Position numbers and translations under genes: made by a program | The notes under the pieces: generated by a model | The model's input: only the letters and a program-made list of their open reading frames with translations | Databases searched by the model: none | What the model was told of the DNA's origin: nothing | Part shown: positions 52,878 to 60,860 of the stretch, piece by piece | Numbering within the stretch: position 1 is the first letter of the stretch | Layout: every line of letters begins with the position of its first letter | DNA from: JBGTFE01 sp036403235 | Lineage (GTDB): Bacteria; Acidobacteriota; Blastocatellia; Pyrinomonadales; Pyrinomonadaceae | Assembly: GCA_036403235.1 (NCBI GenBank) | Contig: DASWRI010000071.1 | Location: 96,127-160,126, forward strand | Direction of reading: 5' to 3' | DNA: 64,000 nt

Positions 52878-53642
52878 ATGGAAAGCAGTCTTGAAAATAA
52901 ATCATTTACCGATAATTTAACGAACACGAGCAAAAATCTTAATTCGACCGAAAGAATAGTTTCGGCGGCGACCGGCGGCGCGCTTCTGACATACGGTTTG
53001 ATTCGCCGCGATATGACCGGAATCGCGCTTTCGATTATCGGCGGAGTTTTGGCGCTGCGCGGCGCGACCGGCCACTGCCAGGTTTACGATGCGTTCGGCA
53101 TCGACACGACTGATGCGTCGCTCGATTTAAAACACTGGATTTCGGGAAAAATCGAGGTCAGCAAATCGGTCACGATAAATCAATCGCCCGCCGCGCTTTA
53201 CGCTTTCTGGCGAAGCTTCGAAAATCTGCCGCAATTTATGAATCATCTCGAATCGGTGACGAAAATCGACGAAACGCGCTCGCACTGGATAGCTAAAGCG
53301 CCGTTCGGATATTCCGTTCAGTGGAGCGCGGAAATAACCGACGAGCAGCTCAATGAACGCATCGAATGGCGCTCGATGGACGGCGCCGACATCTCGAATT
53401 CGGGCAAAGTCGAATTTCTGCCGACGGCCGACCGCGGAACGGAAGTTCGCGTCACTTTTACATACGAAGCGCCCGCCGGACGCCTCGGCGCGCTCGCCGC
53501 CAGAATATTCGGCGAAGAACCGAGCCAGCAGGTCGAAGACGATTTGCGCCGTTTCAAACGTTTGATGGAAGCCGGTCTGATTATGAAAACCGAGGGGCAA
53601 CCTTCCGCCCGCGACAAACAGGCTCAAGCAGTTTCGGTATAG
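52878..53642 (+). CDS. SRPBCC/cyclase-like protein with N-terminal membrane region
   Basis: 254 residues. Residues 20-75 resemble DUF2892/YgaP-like membrane hairpins (STERIVSAATGGALLTYGL), and 90-230 form an SRPBCC (START/polyketide-cyclase) domain with a hydrophobic cavity pattern (FWRSFENLPQFMNHLESV). Such domains bind lipids or hydrophobic ligands. GGAG precedes the ATG. It is the middle gene of the operon. Confidence 0.87.
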   Translation: MESSLENKSFTDNLTNTSKNLNSTERIVSAATGGALLTYGLIRRDMTGIALSIIGGVLALRGATGHCQVYDAFGIDTTDASLDLKHWISGKIEVSKSVTINQSPAALYAFWRSFENLPQFMNHLESVTKIDETRSHWIAKAPFGYSVQWSAEITDEQLNERIEWRSMDGADISNSGKVEFLPTADRGTEVRVTFTYEAPAGRLGALAARIFGEEPSQQVEDDLRRFKRLMEAGLIMKTEGQPSARDKQAQAVSV

Positions 53643-53646
53643 GATT

Positions 53647-53711
53647 TTTCACCGCAGAGACACGGAGATTTTTATTTCTTTTCTCCGTGTCTCTGCGTCT
53701 CTGTGGTGAAA
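53647..53711. repeat. 8-bp-unit palindrome inside the SDR/SRPBCC/ADH operon
   Basis: CGCAGAGACACGGAGA (53653-53668) pairs perfectly with 53682-53697; outer TTTCACC and GGTGAAA (53647-53653 and 53705-53711) can extend the stem. The right side repeats as CTCCGTGT, CTCTGCGT, CTCTGTGG, an 8-bp period. Confidence 0.82.
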
Positions 53712-53738
53712 GTTTTTGAAAAAAAGGAGAATTAGAAA

Positions 53739-54911
53739 ATGAAAGCAGTTTGCTGGTTTGGAAAACACGACGTGCGCGTGGAAAATGTGCCCGACCCGGC
53801 GATTTTAAATTCGCGCGACGCGATTATAAAAATTACGACGACCGCCATCTGCGGCTCGGATTTGCATTTATACAACGGTTATATTCCGACGATGGAAGCG
53901 GGCGACATTCTCGGTCACGAATTTATGGGCGAAGTCGTCGAGACGGGCGCAGGCGTGACGAACTTAAAAGTCGGCGACCGCGTCGTCGTGCCGTTTACGA
54001 TTTCCTGCGGAAATTGTTTTTTCTGCGAGCGTGATTTGTGGTCTTTGTGCGACAATTCGAACCCGAAACCGGAAATGCTCGAAACGCTCGAAGGTTATTC
54101 GGGCTCGGCGCTTTTTGGTTATTCGCACATGTACGGCGGTTTTGCGGGCGGGCAGGCCGAATACGTGCGCGTTCCTTTTGCCGATGTCGGGCCTTTGAAA
54201 ATTCCCGACGGGTTGGAAGACGAACAGGTTTTGTTTCTCTCGGACATTTTCCCGACGGGCTATATGGCGGCGGAAAACTGCAATATTCAGCAGGGCGATT
54301 CGGTTGCCGTCTGGGGCGCGGGGCCGGTCGGGCAGTTTGCCGTAAAATCGGCGTTTATGCTGGGCGCGGAGAAAGTTTTTGTGATTGACCACGTCAAAGA
54401 CCGTCTGCAATTTGCGGTCGAACAAAATGAACACGTCACGCCGATTAACTTCGATGAGGAAGAAGTTCACGAAAAATTAAAGGATTTGACCGGCGGGCGC
54501 GGCCCGGATTCGTGTATCGACGCCGTTGGGCTCGAATCTCACGGCACATCGCCCGACGCGATTTTAGACCGCGTTAAAGCCGCCGTTTATCTCGCCACCG
54601 ACCGGCCGCACGCGCTCCGGCAGGCGATTTTCTGCTGCCGCAAAGGCGGAACGATTTCAGTTCCGGGCGTTTACGGCGGTTTTCTCGATAAATTCAACTT
54701 CGGCGCGGCTTTCGGAAAAGGATTGACGTTCAAAATGGGACAGACGCATATGCACAAATATATGCCGCCGCTGCTCGCCGCGATTCAGGCAGGAAAAATC
54801 GACCCGCGTTTTGTCATTTCGCATCGCTTGAATATCGAAGAAGCGCCCGACGCTTACAAAAATTTTAACGAGGATAAAAACACCTGGCGCAAAGTCGTAC
54901 TGAAACCGTAA
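53739..54911 (+). CDS. Zinc-dependent alcohol dehydrogenase, formaldehyde dehydrogenase-like
   Basis: 390 residues. Medium-chain dehydrogenase of the glutathione-independent formaldehyde dehydrogenase-like branch: catalytic zinc ligands in AICGSDLH and GHEFMG, structural Cys in CGNCFFCERDLWSLC, and the Rossmann GAGPVGQFA. AAGGAG precedes the ATG. Its substrate is likely a small aldehyde or alcohol; context gives no more. Last gene of the operon. Confidence 0.94.
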   Translation: MKAVCWFGKHDVRVENVPDPAILNSRDAIIKITTTAICGSDLHLYNGYIPTMEAGDILGHEFMGEVVETGAGVTNLKVGDRVVVPFTISCGNCFFCERDLWSLCDNSNPKPEMLETLEGYSGSALFGYSHMYGGFAGGQAEYVRVPFADVGPLKIPDGLEDEQVLFLSDIFPTGYMAAENCNIQQGDSVAVWGAGPVGQFAVKSAFMLGAEKVFVIDHVKDRLQFAVEQNEHVTPINFDEEEVHEKLKDLTGGRGPDSCIDAVGLESHGTSPDAILDRVKAAVYLATDRPHALRQAIFCCRKGGTISVPGVYGGFLDKFNFGAAFGKGLTFKMGQTHMHKYMPPLLAAIQAGKIDPRFVISHRLNIEEAPDAYKNFNEDKNTWRKVVLKP

Positions 54912-54912
54912 A

Positions 54913-54983
54913 AAAGTCGAAAGTCGAAAGTCGAAAGTCTCAGGTCTCAAGTCAAATGCGTCTTCGACCTGGGACTTTGGACT
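54913..54983. repeat. GTCGAAA heptamer array palindrome between convergent genes
   Basis: GTCGAAA three times, GTCTCAG, GTCTCAA (54916-54950), then an inverted segment; AAAGTCTCAGGTC (54934-54946) pairs with 54966-54978 with one mismatch. It separates the dehydrogenase and yeiH-type genes. Confidence 0.82.
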
Positions 54984-55922
54984 TTATAGTATCTTCAAAA
55001 CTGCAAATAGCGACACGAGCGAAATCGCGAGCCAGAGCAGAACGCCCTGAATCAAAGGCCTGACGCCGACGGCCCGCAACGTCTGGCGCGAAAGGCTCGC
55101 GCCGATAAAAAACAAAGTCACGGTTAAGCCGGCTTTAGCAAGATTTACCAATGCGTCGAAAAGACTCGGAACGACAATCGAAGGCGCGTATGTCCGAATC
55201 AAAATCGCCAGCAGAAACAAAAAAATAAACCACGGGACGGCGATTTTTATTTTTTTCTCGGAATTTTTCGGTCGATAAAAAATGGCGAAAACGAGTGCGA
55301 CGGGCGCAATCCAGAGCGCGCGCGTCAGCTTTACGGTCGTCGCAATCCGCAAAGCCTCGTCGCCGAATTTGGCCGCCGCGCCGACGACCGAGCTCGTATC
55401 GTGAATCGCAATCGCCGACCAGACGCCGAACTGGTTGGGCGTCAAATGCAGCAGATGACCGACGGACGGGAAAACAAAAAGCGCAATCGAATTCAATATA
55501 AAAATGATTGCCAGCGAAACGGAAATTTCTTCCGAATCGGCACGAATCGCCGGCGCTATCGCCGCAATCGCGCTGCCGCCGCAGATTGCCGTTCCCGACG
55601 AAATGAGAATCGACGTTTTCGCGTTTACTTTGAGAATTTTTCCGATGGCGTAGCCGAGCAGAAGCGTTCCGAAAATCGTCGCAATCGCAAACAAAATGCC
55701 GCTTTTTCCGGCTTCTATCGCCTCGGTTAAATTCATTCCGAAACCGAGCAGGACGACCGAGAACTGCAGCAAAATTCTGATGAGCTTTTTTGTCTTTTCG
55801 AGATACGGATTGCCCGCGGTCAAAGTCAAAATCAGCCCGAGCGCGAGCGCAATCGGCGGCGAAACGTAAGGCGTAAGGCAAGCTAAAATCAGTAGATAAA
55901 AGACAATTTTTTGCCGCGACAT
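54984..55922 (-). CDS. YeiH family membrane protein (UPF0324)
   Basis: 312 residues with about ten membrane helices. Family pattern SILISSGTAICGGSAIAAIAP and VWSAIAIHDTSSVVGAA is present. YeiH proteins are proposed sulfate exporters, with weak experimental support. It precedes gpmA on the same strand, with a heptamer hairpin between. Confidence 0.9.
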   Translation of the reverse strand: MSRQKIVFYLLILACLTPYVSPPIALALGLILTLTAGNPYLEKTKKLIRILLQFSVVLLGFGMNLTEAIEAGKSGILFAIATIFGTLLLGYAIGKILKVNAKTSILISSGTAICGGSAIAAIAPAIRADSEEISVSLAIIFILNSIALFVFPSVGHLLHLTPNQFGVWSAIAIHDTSSVVGAAAKFGDEALRIATTVKLTRALWIAPVALVFAIFYRPKNSEKKIKIAVPWFIFLFLLAILIRTYAPSIVVPSLFDALVNLAKAGLTVTLFFIGASLSRQTLRAVGVRPLIQGVLLWLAISLVSLFAVLKIL

Positions 55923-55943
55923 AAAGTGTTAAGGTAGAAACTA

Positions 55944-56024
55944 AAAAGGCAAAAGTCAAAAGTGAATAACACGCTTCTTACTTTTACCCCTTTACTTTTT
56001 ACTTTCTACCTTTTTGCCTTTCCC
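55944..56024. repeat. Heptamer palindrome reaching into the gpmA stop codon
   Basis: AAAAGGC, AAAAGTC, AAAAGTG on the left; CTTTTAC, CCCTTTA, CTTTTTA, CTTTCTA, CCTTTTT on the right. The right array encodes the last residues of GpmA (KAKR) and its TAG stop, so the repeat has become part of the gene end. Confidence 0.75.
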
Positions 56025-56755
56025 TGATTGGCGACGGCGAGCTGCGCGGCGGCAATCGCTTCGGCGTCGCCGAGATAAAAGCTTTTTGTCGGCTTCAAAT
56101 CTTCGCCCAATTCGTAAACGAGCGGGATTCCCGTCGGAATATTCCGGTGAACGATTTCTTCGTCGGAGATATTGTCTAGATATTTGACCAGCGCCCGCAG
56201 AGAATTGCCGTGCGCCGCGACGATTAAACGCTTTCCGGCCTTTATTTTCGGCTCGATTTCGTTTTGATAAAACGGGATGACGCGCAAAACCGTGTCTTTC
56301 AAACATTCTGTCTTGGGAAATTTCCCCGGCTCGATGGTGCAGTAGCGCGGGTCTTTTCCGAGCCAGCGCTCGTCGGTTTCTGCCAATGCCGTCGGCGGAA
56401 TATCAAAGCTTCTGCGCCAGATTAAAACCTGCTCTTCGCCATATTGCGCGGCGGTTTCGGCTTTATTCAAACCCTGCAGCGCGCCGTAGTGGCGCTCGTT
56501 CAAAAGCCACGATTTCGTCTCGGGAATCCACATCAAATCCATCTCGTCCAGAATAATCCAGAGCGTTCTGATGGCGCGCTTTAAAACCGACGTGTAAGCC
56601 TCGTCAAATGTAAATCCTTCCGCTTGAAGAAGTTTCCCCGCCGCGTGCGCTTCTTCTTTTCCCTTTTCCGATAAATCGACGTCTTTCCAGCCCGTAAAAC
56701 GATTTTCCCTGTTCCATTCGCTCTCGCCGTGTCTGATTAAAACTAATTTGTGCAT
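56006..56755 (-). CDS. gpmA: 2,3-bisphosphoglycerate-dependent phosphoglycerate mutase
   Basis: 249 residues. Interconverts 3- and 2-phosphoglycerate. The catalytic LIRHGESEWN opening, RHYGALQGLNKAETA and AAHGNSLRALV are intact. I start at ATG 56755 (MHKLVLIRHG); the earlier in-frame start would add six residues not in the family. The last residues KAKR derive from the heptamer array. Confidence 0.95.
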   Translation of the reverse strand: MHKLVLIRHGESEWNRENRFTGWKDVDLSEKGKEEAHAAGKLLQAEGFTFDEAYTSVLKRAIRTLWIILDEMDLMWIPETKSWLLNERHYGALQGLNKAETAAQYGEEQVLIWRRSFDIPPTALAETDERWLGKDPRYCTIEPGKFPKTECLKDTVLRVIPFYQNEIEPKIKAGKRLIVAAHGNSLRALVKYLDNISDEEIVHRNIPTGIPLVYELGEDLKPTKSFYLGDAEAIAAAQLAVANQGKAKR

Positions 56756-56800
56756 AATCTTTATTAAAAACAACAGTTTACTTTACTGCAAGCGCAAACA

Positions 56801-57176
56801 AAAAAGCCCGGCCGAAATAATGAATTTTGCCGGGCTTTTTTAAAGTATTTATCGCGAAAGCGCAAAGTTTTATCGAGTCTCGAAGAGGATACGGGGATGA
56901 AAACCTCTGAAAGCTTCGTGAGAGCTTTGCGCCTTCGCGCTGCAATGTCGTCGCAAAGTCGAGGCTGTGTGGGCAGCCGCCGAAATCGAACGACATTTGC
57001 AAAATCGTTTTTTTCAAAATCTTTAAAGACAAATCTCGCCGTCTTTTGTAAAATTAGCCGTAAAACGCATCGACGCCGGAAACATGTGTTTTCTGTAAGC
57101 TGGTTAAAACTTTGAAATTCCGACAACTCTGAGTTTTACGGCTAATTTTTTGTTTTCAAAAAGCAAATCATTTGCT
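56801..57176 (-). ncRNA. Putative structured non-coding RNA
   Basis: A minus-strand transcript from the promoter at 57184-57211 would begin near 57176. It meets three long stems: 57133-57149 with 57050-57066 (perfect 17 bp, 66-nt loop holding an AAACA/TGTTT hairpin), 56925-56939 with 56853-56867 (15 bp, one mismatch), and the terminator hairpin 56829-56840 with 56801-56812 (perfect 12 bp, then U-tract). Open frames in it (for example 56764-57126 minus) lack start signals and look like random coding. It does not match 6S RNA, tmRNA, SRP RNA or RNase P as far as I can tell. Confidence 0.5.
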
Positions 57177-57211
57177 ATATTTAATAATAGCCATTTTGAA
57201 GATTTTGTCAA
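57162..57211 (-). promoter_or_regulatory. Near-consensus minus-strand promoter and operator-like palindrome
   Basis: On the minus strand: TTGACA (57211-57206), 16 bp, TATTAT (57189-57184). Directly after it, at about +1 to +15, sits the palindrome AGCAAATCATTTGCT (57162-57176), the size and place of a helix-turn-helix operator. The repressor gene next door is the natural candidate to bind it. A plus-strand promoter for that gene is less clear. Confidence 0.6.
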
Positions 57212-57226
57212 GCGAGAATATGCAAT

Positions 57227-57634
57227 ATGACGATTAAGAAAGAAAACTCGATAGGCTTCCGAATTGTTCAGGCTTTTAATGCAAAAGACCTGAAAGAAGT
57301 TGCGCAAACGATAGACGAAAATTATTCGTCACTCCATAACTGGTCGACCGGAAGACGTGATTTCCCGACAAATGTCCTTATAAAAATCGCCGAAATGGCG
57401 AACATCTCGATTGACTGGATTTTGACGGGCGAATATAAAAACGAATTGGCCGCGACAGCCGATTCGAGTTTCGATAAAATGTTTGAAGAAAAAATCCGCG
57501 CGATAGTCCGCGAGGAAATTTCCGAAGGCAGCGCGATTCACGAAAAAATTCAGGGCATTATCCTTGCGATGCAATCGAATATAAAAGAGCAGGATGCCTT
57601 TAAGAACACTTCGAAGGAGGAAAAAGCGGCATGA
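57227..57634 (+). CDS. CI-like helix-turn-helix DNA-binding protein without its S24 domain
   Basis: 135 residues. Residues 10-75 form a bacteriophage CI repressor helix-turn-helix domain (TIDENYSSLHNWSTGRRDFP, then ISIDWILTGEY). The remaining 60 residues are charged and helical, probably a dimerisation linker (MFEEKIRAIVREEISEGS). In phage repressors the S24 domain follows on the same chain; here the frame closes and the S24 part is the next gene, overlapping by ATGA. No other phage genes are in the window. Confidence 0.82.
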   Translation: MTIKKENSIGFRIVQAFNAKDLKEVAQTIDENYSSLHNWSTGRRDFPTNVLIKIAEMANISIDWILTGEYKNELAATADSSFDKMFEEKIRAIVREEISEGSAIHEKIQGIILAMQSNIKEQDAFKNTSKEEKAA

Positions 57635-58050
57635 TTCTCAAAGATTGGCGACGAACAAAAAAAGTTTCCCTGACAGATTACGGGCAGGTCGGCGCGGGAA
57701 AAATCATCGATTTTATTCCGCAGGGCAAGCGCTCGGTCGCGCTGCCGGCGAGCCGAAAAATCGAAGGTTTGGTGACGGTCACGGTTTGCGGCGATTCGCT
57801 TTCAGATTTGGGAATCAACGACGGCGACAATCTCATCTGCCAGACGAACATTGAAAAACACGAAATAAAAAACGGCAAGCTCGTCATCGCGCAGCTGCCG
57901 TGTCTCGGTCTGGTCGTAAAATTCTTTTTTCGTTTTGAAGACAAAATCGTTCTCCGCTCGGCCAATCCGCGTTACGAAGATTTGATTTTCGACGCCGATT
58001 TGGTGACGGTCAAGGCTATTGTCATACAGTCAATCAAAAACTGGGATTGA
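57631..58050 (+). CDS. Stand-alone S24/LexA-type peptidase domain protein
   Basis: 139 residues. The S24 fold is complete: an Ala22-Gly23 bond in GQVGAGK at the place of the LexA cleavage site, nucleophile Ser56 in CGDSLSD and general base Lys97 in LVVKFFF. AAGGAGG lies 11 bases before its ATG, inside the preceding gene, so it is translated independently or by coupling. Self-cleavage would only remove a 22-residue N-terminus. Its 3' end overlaps the convergent folC by 17 bp. Confidence 0.8.
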   Translation: MILKDWRRTKKVSLTDYGQVGAGKIIDFIPQGKRSVALPASRKIEGLVTVTVCGDSLSDLGINDGDNLICQTNIEKHEIKNGKLVIAQLPCLGLVVKFFFRFEDKIVLRSANPRYEDLIFDADLVTVKAIVIQSIKNWD

Positions 58051-59332
58051 TTAAAACTTTCTGCGCCTCGCCGACCAGATAAAGCGAGCCGGTCACGCAA
58101 ATCAGATTTTCCGAAGGCGAAATCTCCAGAGCTTTTTTCAAGGCGTCTTCGACCGATTCGGCTTCAAAAACATTTTTTCTATCGAAGTTTTCGGGCAAAA
58201 AATTTATCAGCTCCGAAGTCTCAGACGCGCGCGGGTTGTCGGGCGCGGCGAAAATCAAAACGTCCGCCTTCGGGAAAAGCAGCCCGCCGATTTCCGATAA
58301 GTTCTTGTCGCGCATCGCGCCGAAAATCATTGTCACCGGCTTTTTTATAAATTCGTCGAGGTATGCGCGCAAGGCGCGCGCGCCGGACGCGTTGTGCGCG
58401 CCGTCAAACAAAATATTTTTATAAAATTCCAGACGGCCTTTATGAACGGCCCTTTGCAGACCTTCGACGATGTTTTCAACCGAGATTTCGAAATTTTCCT
58501 GTAATGCTTCGGCCAGCCGAACCGCTGTTTTGGCGTTTTCGATTTGATGAAGACCGCGCAGATTAAGACAGACGTTTTCATATCTCGCCTTTTCGGTCTC
58601 AAAATCGACGACGTATTTTCCGAAATCTTTTGTCTCGACGATTTCTGCGGCGAAATCGGTCGTTTGCGGCGTAACGCGCAAGTCGCTGCAAACTTTTGAG
58701 ATAACGTTTTGCGCTTCTTGTTTCTGACGCGCGAGAACGACGCGCGTGTCTTTTCGGATAATCGCCGATTTTTCCGACGCGATGTCCGTCAAAGTTTCGC
58801 CGAGCGTTTTTGTGTGGTCGTAATCAATCGGCGTAATTGCAACGATTTCGGCGTTTGCGGCGGTCGTCGCGTCGAATCTTCCGCCGAGGCCGGTTTCAAG
58901 AATTACTATCCCGGCTTTTTCTTCGGCAAAATAGCTTAAAGCAATCGCCGTGATGTGTTCGAAAAACGTCGGAAGCGCGTTCAGCTCGCCTTTTTCCAGA
59001 GCTTTTTCGGAAATTTCTTTTATTTTCGTCACCTGCCGCGCAAAATCTTTTTCGGTGATTTCCCGTTTGTCGATTTTGATTCTCTCGTTGACCGAAACGA
59101 GGTGCGGAGACGTGTTGAGACCGGTTTTGATGCCGGCCGCGATGCAAATCGAATGCAGAAACGCGCAGACCGAGCCCTTGCCGTTTGTTCCGGCGACCTG
59201 CACTTTTAGAAAATTTTGTTCCGGGTGATTTAGCGTTTCGAGAAGTTTCTGACTGTTTTCCAGCCCGAATTTTTTGACTGAAAGCTCGAAACCGAGATTG
59301 TAGAGATATTGGAGAGATTCTGCAAAATTCAC
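58034..59332 (-). CDS. folC: Dihydrofolate synthase/folylpolyglutamate synthase
   Basis: 432 residues. Mur-ligase family enzyme adding glutamate to folates; P-loop GTNGKGSVCAFLHSI (about 48-62) and the LETGLGGRFDATTAA motif are present. Third gene of the accD transcript, 8 bp after the DinB-like gene. Its end overlaps the S24 gene on the other strand. Confidence 0.95.
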   Translation of the reverse strand: MNFAESLQYLYNLGFELSVKKFGLENSQKLLETLNHPEQNFLKVQVAGTNGKGSVCAFLHSICIAAGIKTGLNTSPHLVSVNERIKIDKREITEKDFARQVTKIKEISEKALEKGELNALPTFFEHITAIALSYFAEEKAGIVILETGLGGRFDATTAANAEIVAITPIDYDHTKTLGETLTDIASEKSAIIRKDTRVVLARQKQEAQNVISKVCSDLRVTPQTTDFAAEIVETKDFGKYVVDFETEKARYENVCLNLRGLHQIENAKTAVRLAEALQENFEISVENIVEGLQRAVHKGRLEFYKNILFDGAHNASGARALRAYLDEFIKKPVTMIFGAMRDKNLSEIGGLLFPKADVLIFAAPDNPRASETSELINFLPENFDRKNVFEAESVEDALKKALEISPSENLICVTGSLYLVGEAQKVLINPSF

Positions 59333-59340
59333 TTTTCGTT

Positions 59341-59784
59341 TTATGAAAGCAAGCGCCGGTGATAGTTAATCTGCCCGAGATGATAATTAAAATGCGTCAG
59401 AAGATGAAGCAGCATAAAGCCGATTTTGACTTCGCGCTCGCCTTTCGAAACGGGAAAATCCTTTTCGAAATCCGCTTCGGTTAATTTATTCAAGCTGTTT
59501 TTAACGACATCGATTGTTTTTTCGATATTATTCATCAAATCGGCGCGGGTCGCGTTTTTTGCGCTGAATTCGCTCGGGCGGTCGCGCTCGTAGCCGGAAT
59601 TTCCCAAAAGCGCGCCGATAAAATGATTCAAATTGCCGAGCAGATGCTGGCACAAATTCCCCGCCGAATTGCTGATTTCATTTTTGACAAGCCACAGCTT
59701 TTCTTCGTCCGAATAAAGATTTATCTCGTCTTTCAGTTTATTCAAATCTCTTTCGTAGACTTCGATTAACGCTTCTTTAAACAT
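59341..59784 (-). CDS. DinB-like four-helix protein (DUF1572)
   Basis: 147 residues, all-helical. The pattern of three His at equivalent positions in DinB/YfiT-type metal-binding bundles is suggested by NLNHFIGALLG and LLTHFNYHLGQINYHR. These proteins often act as thiol-dependent transferases, including with bacillithiol in other bacteria. The gene overlaps accD by 8 bp and so sits inside the common accD-folC pair. Confidence 0.8.
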   Translation of the reverse strand: MFKEALIEVYERDLNKLKDEINLYSDEEKLWLVKNEISNSAGNLCQHLLGNLNHFIGALLGNSGYERDRPSEFSAKNATRADLMNNIEKTIDVVKNSLNKLTEADFEKDFPVSKGEREVKIGFMLLHLLTHFNYHLGQINYHRRLLS

Positions 59785-60646
59785 TTGTCGTTTCCTCGTT
59801 CATCATAAAATCGAGCAGGCGAATGATGCACGCGCGCATCTCGCGGCGGTCGACGACCATATCGAGCATTCCGTGTTCGAGCAAAAACTCAGAGCGCTGA
59901 AAGCCTTTCGGAAGTTTTTGGCGAATCGTCTGTTCGATAACGCGCGGCCCGGCAAAACCGATTAAGGCTTTCGGTTCGGCGAGAATCACGTCGCCGAGCA
60001 TCGCAAAGCTCGCCGTCACGCCGCCGGTCGTCGGGTCGGTCAAAACCGAAACGAAAGGCAGACGCGCATCGTGAAACTGCGCGAGCGCGGCGGAAATTTT
60101 CGCCATCTGCATCAGAGATAAAGTTCCTTCCTGCATTCGCGCGCCGCCGGAAGCCGAGAAAATCGTGACCGCGCCGCGCGTTTTAAGCGCTCTTTCAATC
60201 AGGCGCGTGATTTTTTCGCCGACCGCCGAACCCATCGAGCCGCCGATAAAAGACATATCCATCGCGCCCGCGTAAACGAGATGGCCGCCAACCGTTCCCT
60301 TTCCCGACACAATCGCTTCGGGCAAACCCGAAGTTTTTTTCGCCTGTTCGATGCGGTCTTTGTAGGGTTTCGTATCGACAAATTCGAGCGGGTCGGCCGA
60401 AGTTACTTCCTCGTCGAGCTTTTCGTATTCGCTGTCGTCGAAAAACGAATCGAGACGCTCGCGCGCCGGAAGACGGAAATGATAATCGCAGTGCGTGCAA
60501 ACCTGCAAAGATTCGCGCAGCTCGCGTTTATAAAGCGGATTGTCGCACTCGGGACATTTTGTAAAAACGCCTTCGGTTTTAACTTTCCGTTCTTCCTCGG
60601 AAACCTGTTCTTCTAATTTCGGGTTTTTTCGACTAAACCAAGACAT
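59777..60646 (-). CDS. accD: Acetyl-CoA carboxylase carboxyltransferase subunit beta
   Basis: 289 residues. Transfers the carboxyl group from carboxybiotin to acetyl-CoA. N-terminal zinc ribbon with CPECDNPLYK and CTHCDYHF, then the carboxyltransferase fold with FSASGGARMQEG and the TDPTTGGV motif. First gene of an accD, DinB-like, folC transcript. Confidence 0.96.
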   Translation of the reverse strand: MSWFSRKNPKLEEQVSEEERKVKTEGVFTKCPECDNPLYKRELRESLQVCTHCDYHFRLPARERLDSFFDDSEYEKLDEEVTSADPLEFVDTKPYKDRIEQAKKTSGLPEAIVSGKGTVGGHLVYAGAMDMSFIGGSMGSAVGEKITRLIERALKTRGAVTIFSASGGARMQEGTLSLMQMAKISAALAQFHDARLPFVSVLTDPTTGGVTASFAMLGDVILAEPKALIGFAGPRVIEQTIRQKLPKGFQRSEFLLEHGMLDMVVDRREMRACIIRLLDFMMNEETTNV

Positions 60647-60651
60647 ATATA

Positions 60652-60727
60652 AAAATGCAGAACGTAAAATGCAAAATGTAAAGTATTTCTTTCATTTTCC
60701 ATTTTTAATTTTTAATTTTGCATTGAA
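60652..60727. repeat. Heptamer palindrome upstream of accD
   Basis: AAAATGC, AGAACGT, AAAATGC, AAAATGT on the left; CATTTTC, CATTTTT, AATTTTT, AATTTTG, CATTGAA on the right, all in 7-bp register. It starts six bases before the accD ATG on the minus strand and so lies in its leader. Confidence 0.8.
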
Positions 60728-60860
60728 GTAAGGTTATCACACGGCTCAGACAACTCAAAAAGCAAAGAAATATATTTATCAAGGAAAATACATTGTTATC
60801 GCTGCGCGTTCTGTGCTAAATTCAGAGGCAAATTTATTGAAAAATCAAAAGGCTTTCGCA

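Noticed and set aside
56764..57126. Minus-strand protein of 120 residues in the gap upstream of gpmA
   Set aside because: TTG start without Shine-Dalgarno, composition unlike real genes, and the frame runs through hairpin stems and the terminator.
56801..57176. RNase P RNA, tmRNA, 6S RNA or SRP RNA
   Set aside because: Size is in the range of some, but the conserved sequence blocks I know for each are missing.
57227..58050. Prophage or integrative element
   Set aside because: Only the repressor-like pair is phage-like; integrase, structural genes, attachment repeats and tRNA are absent.
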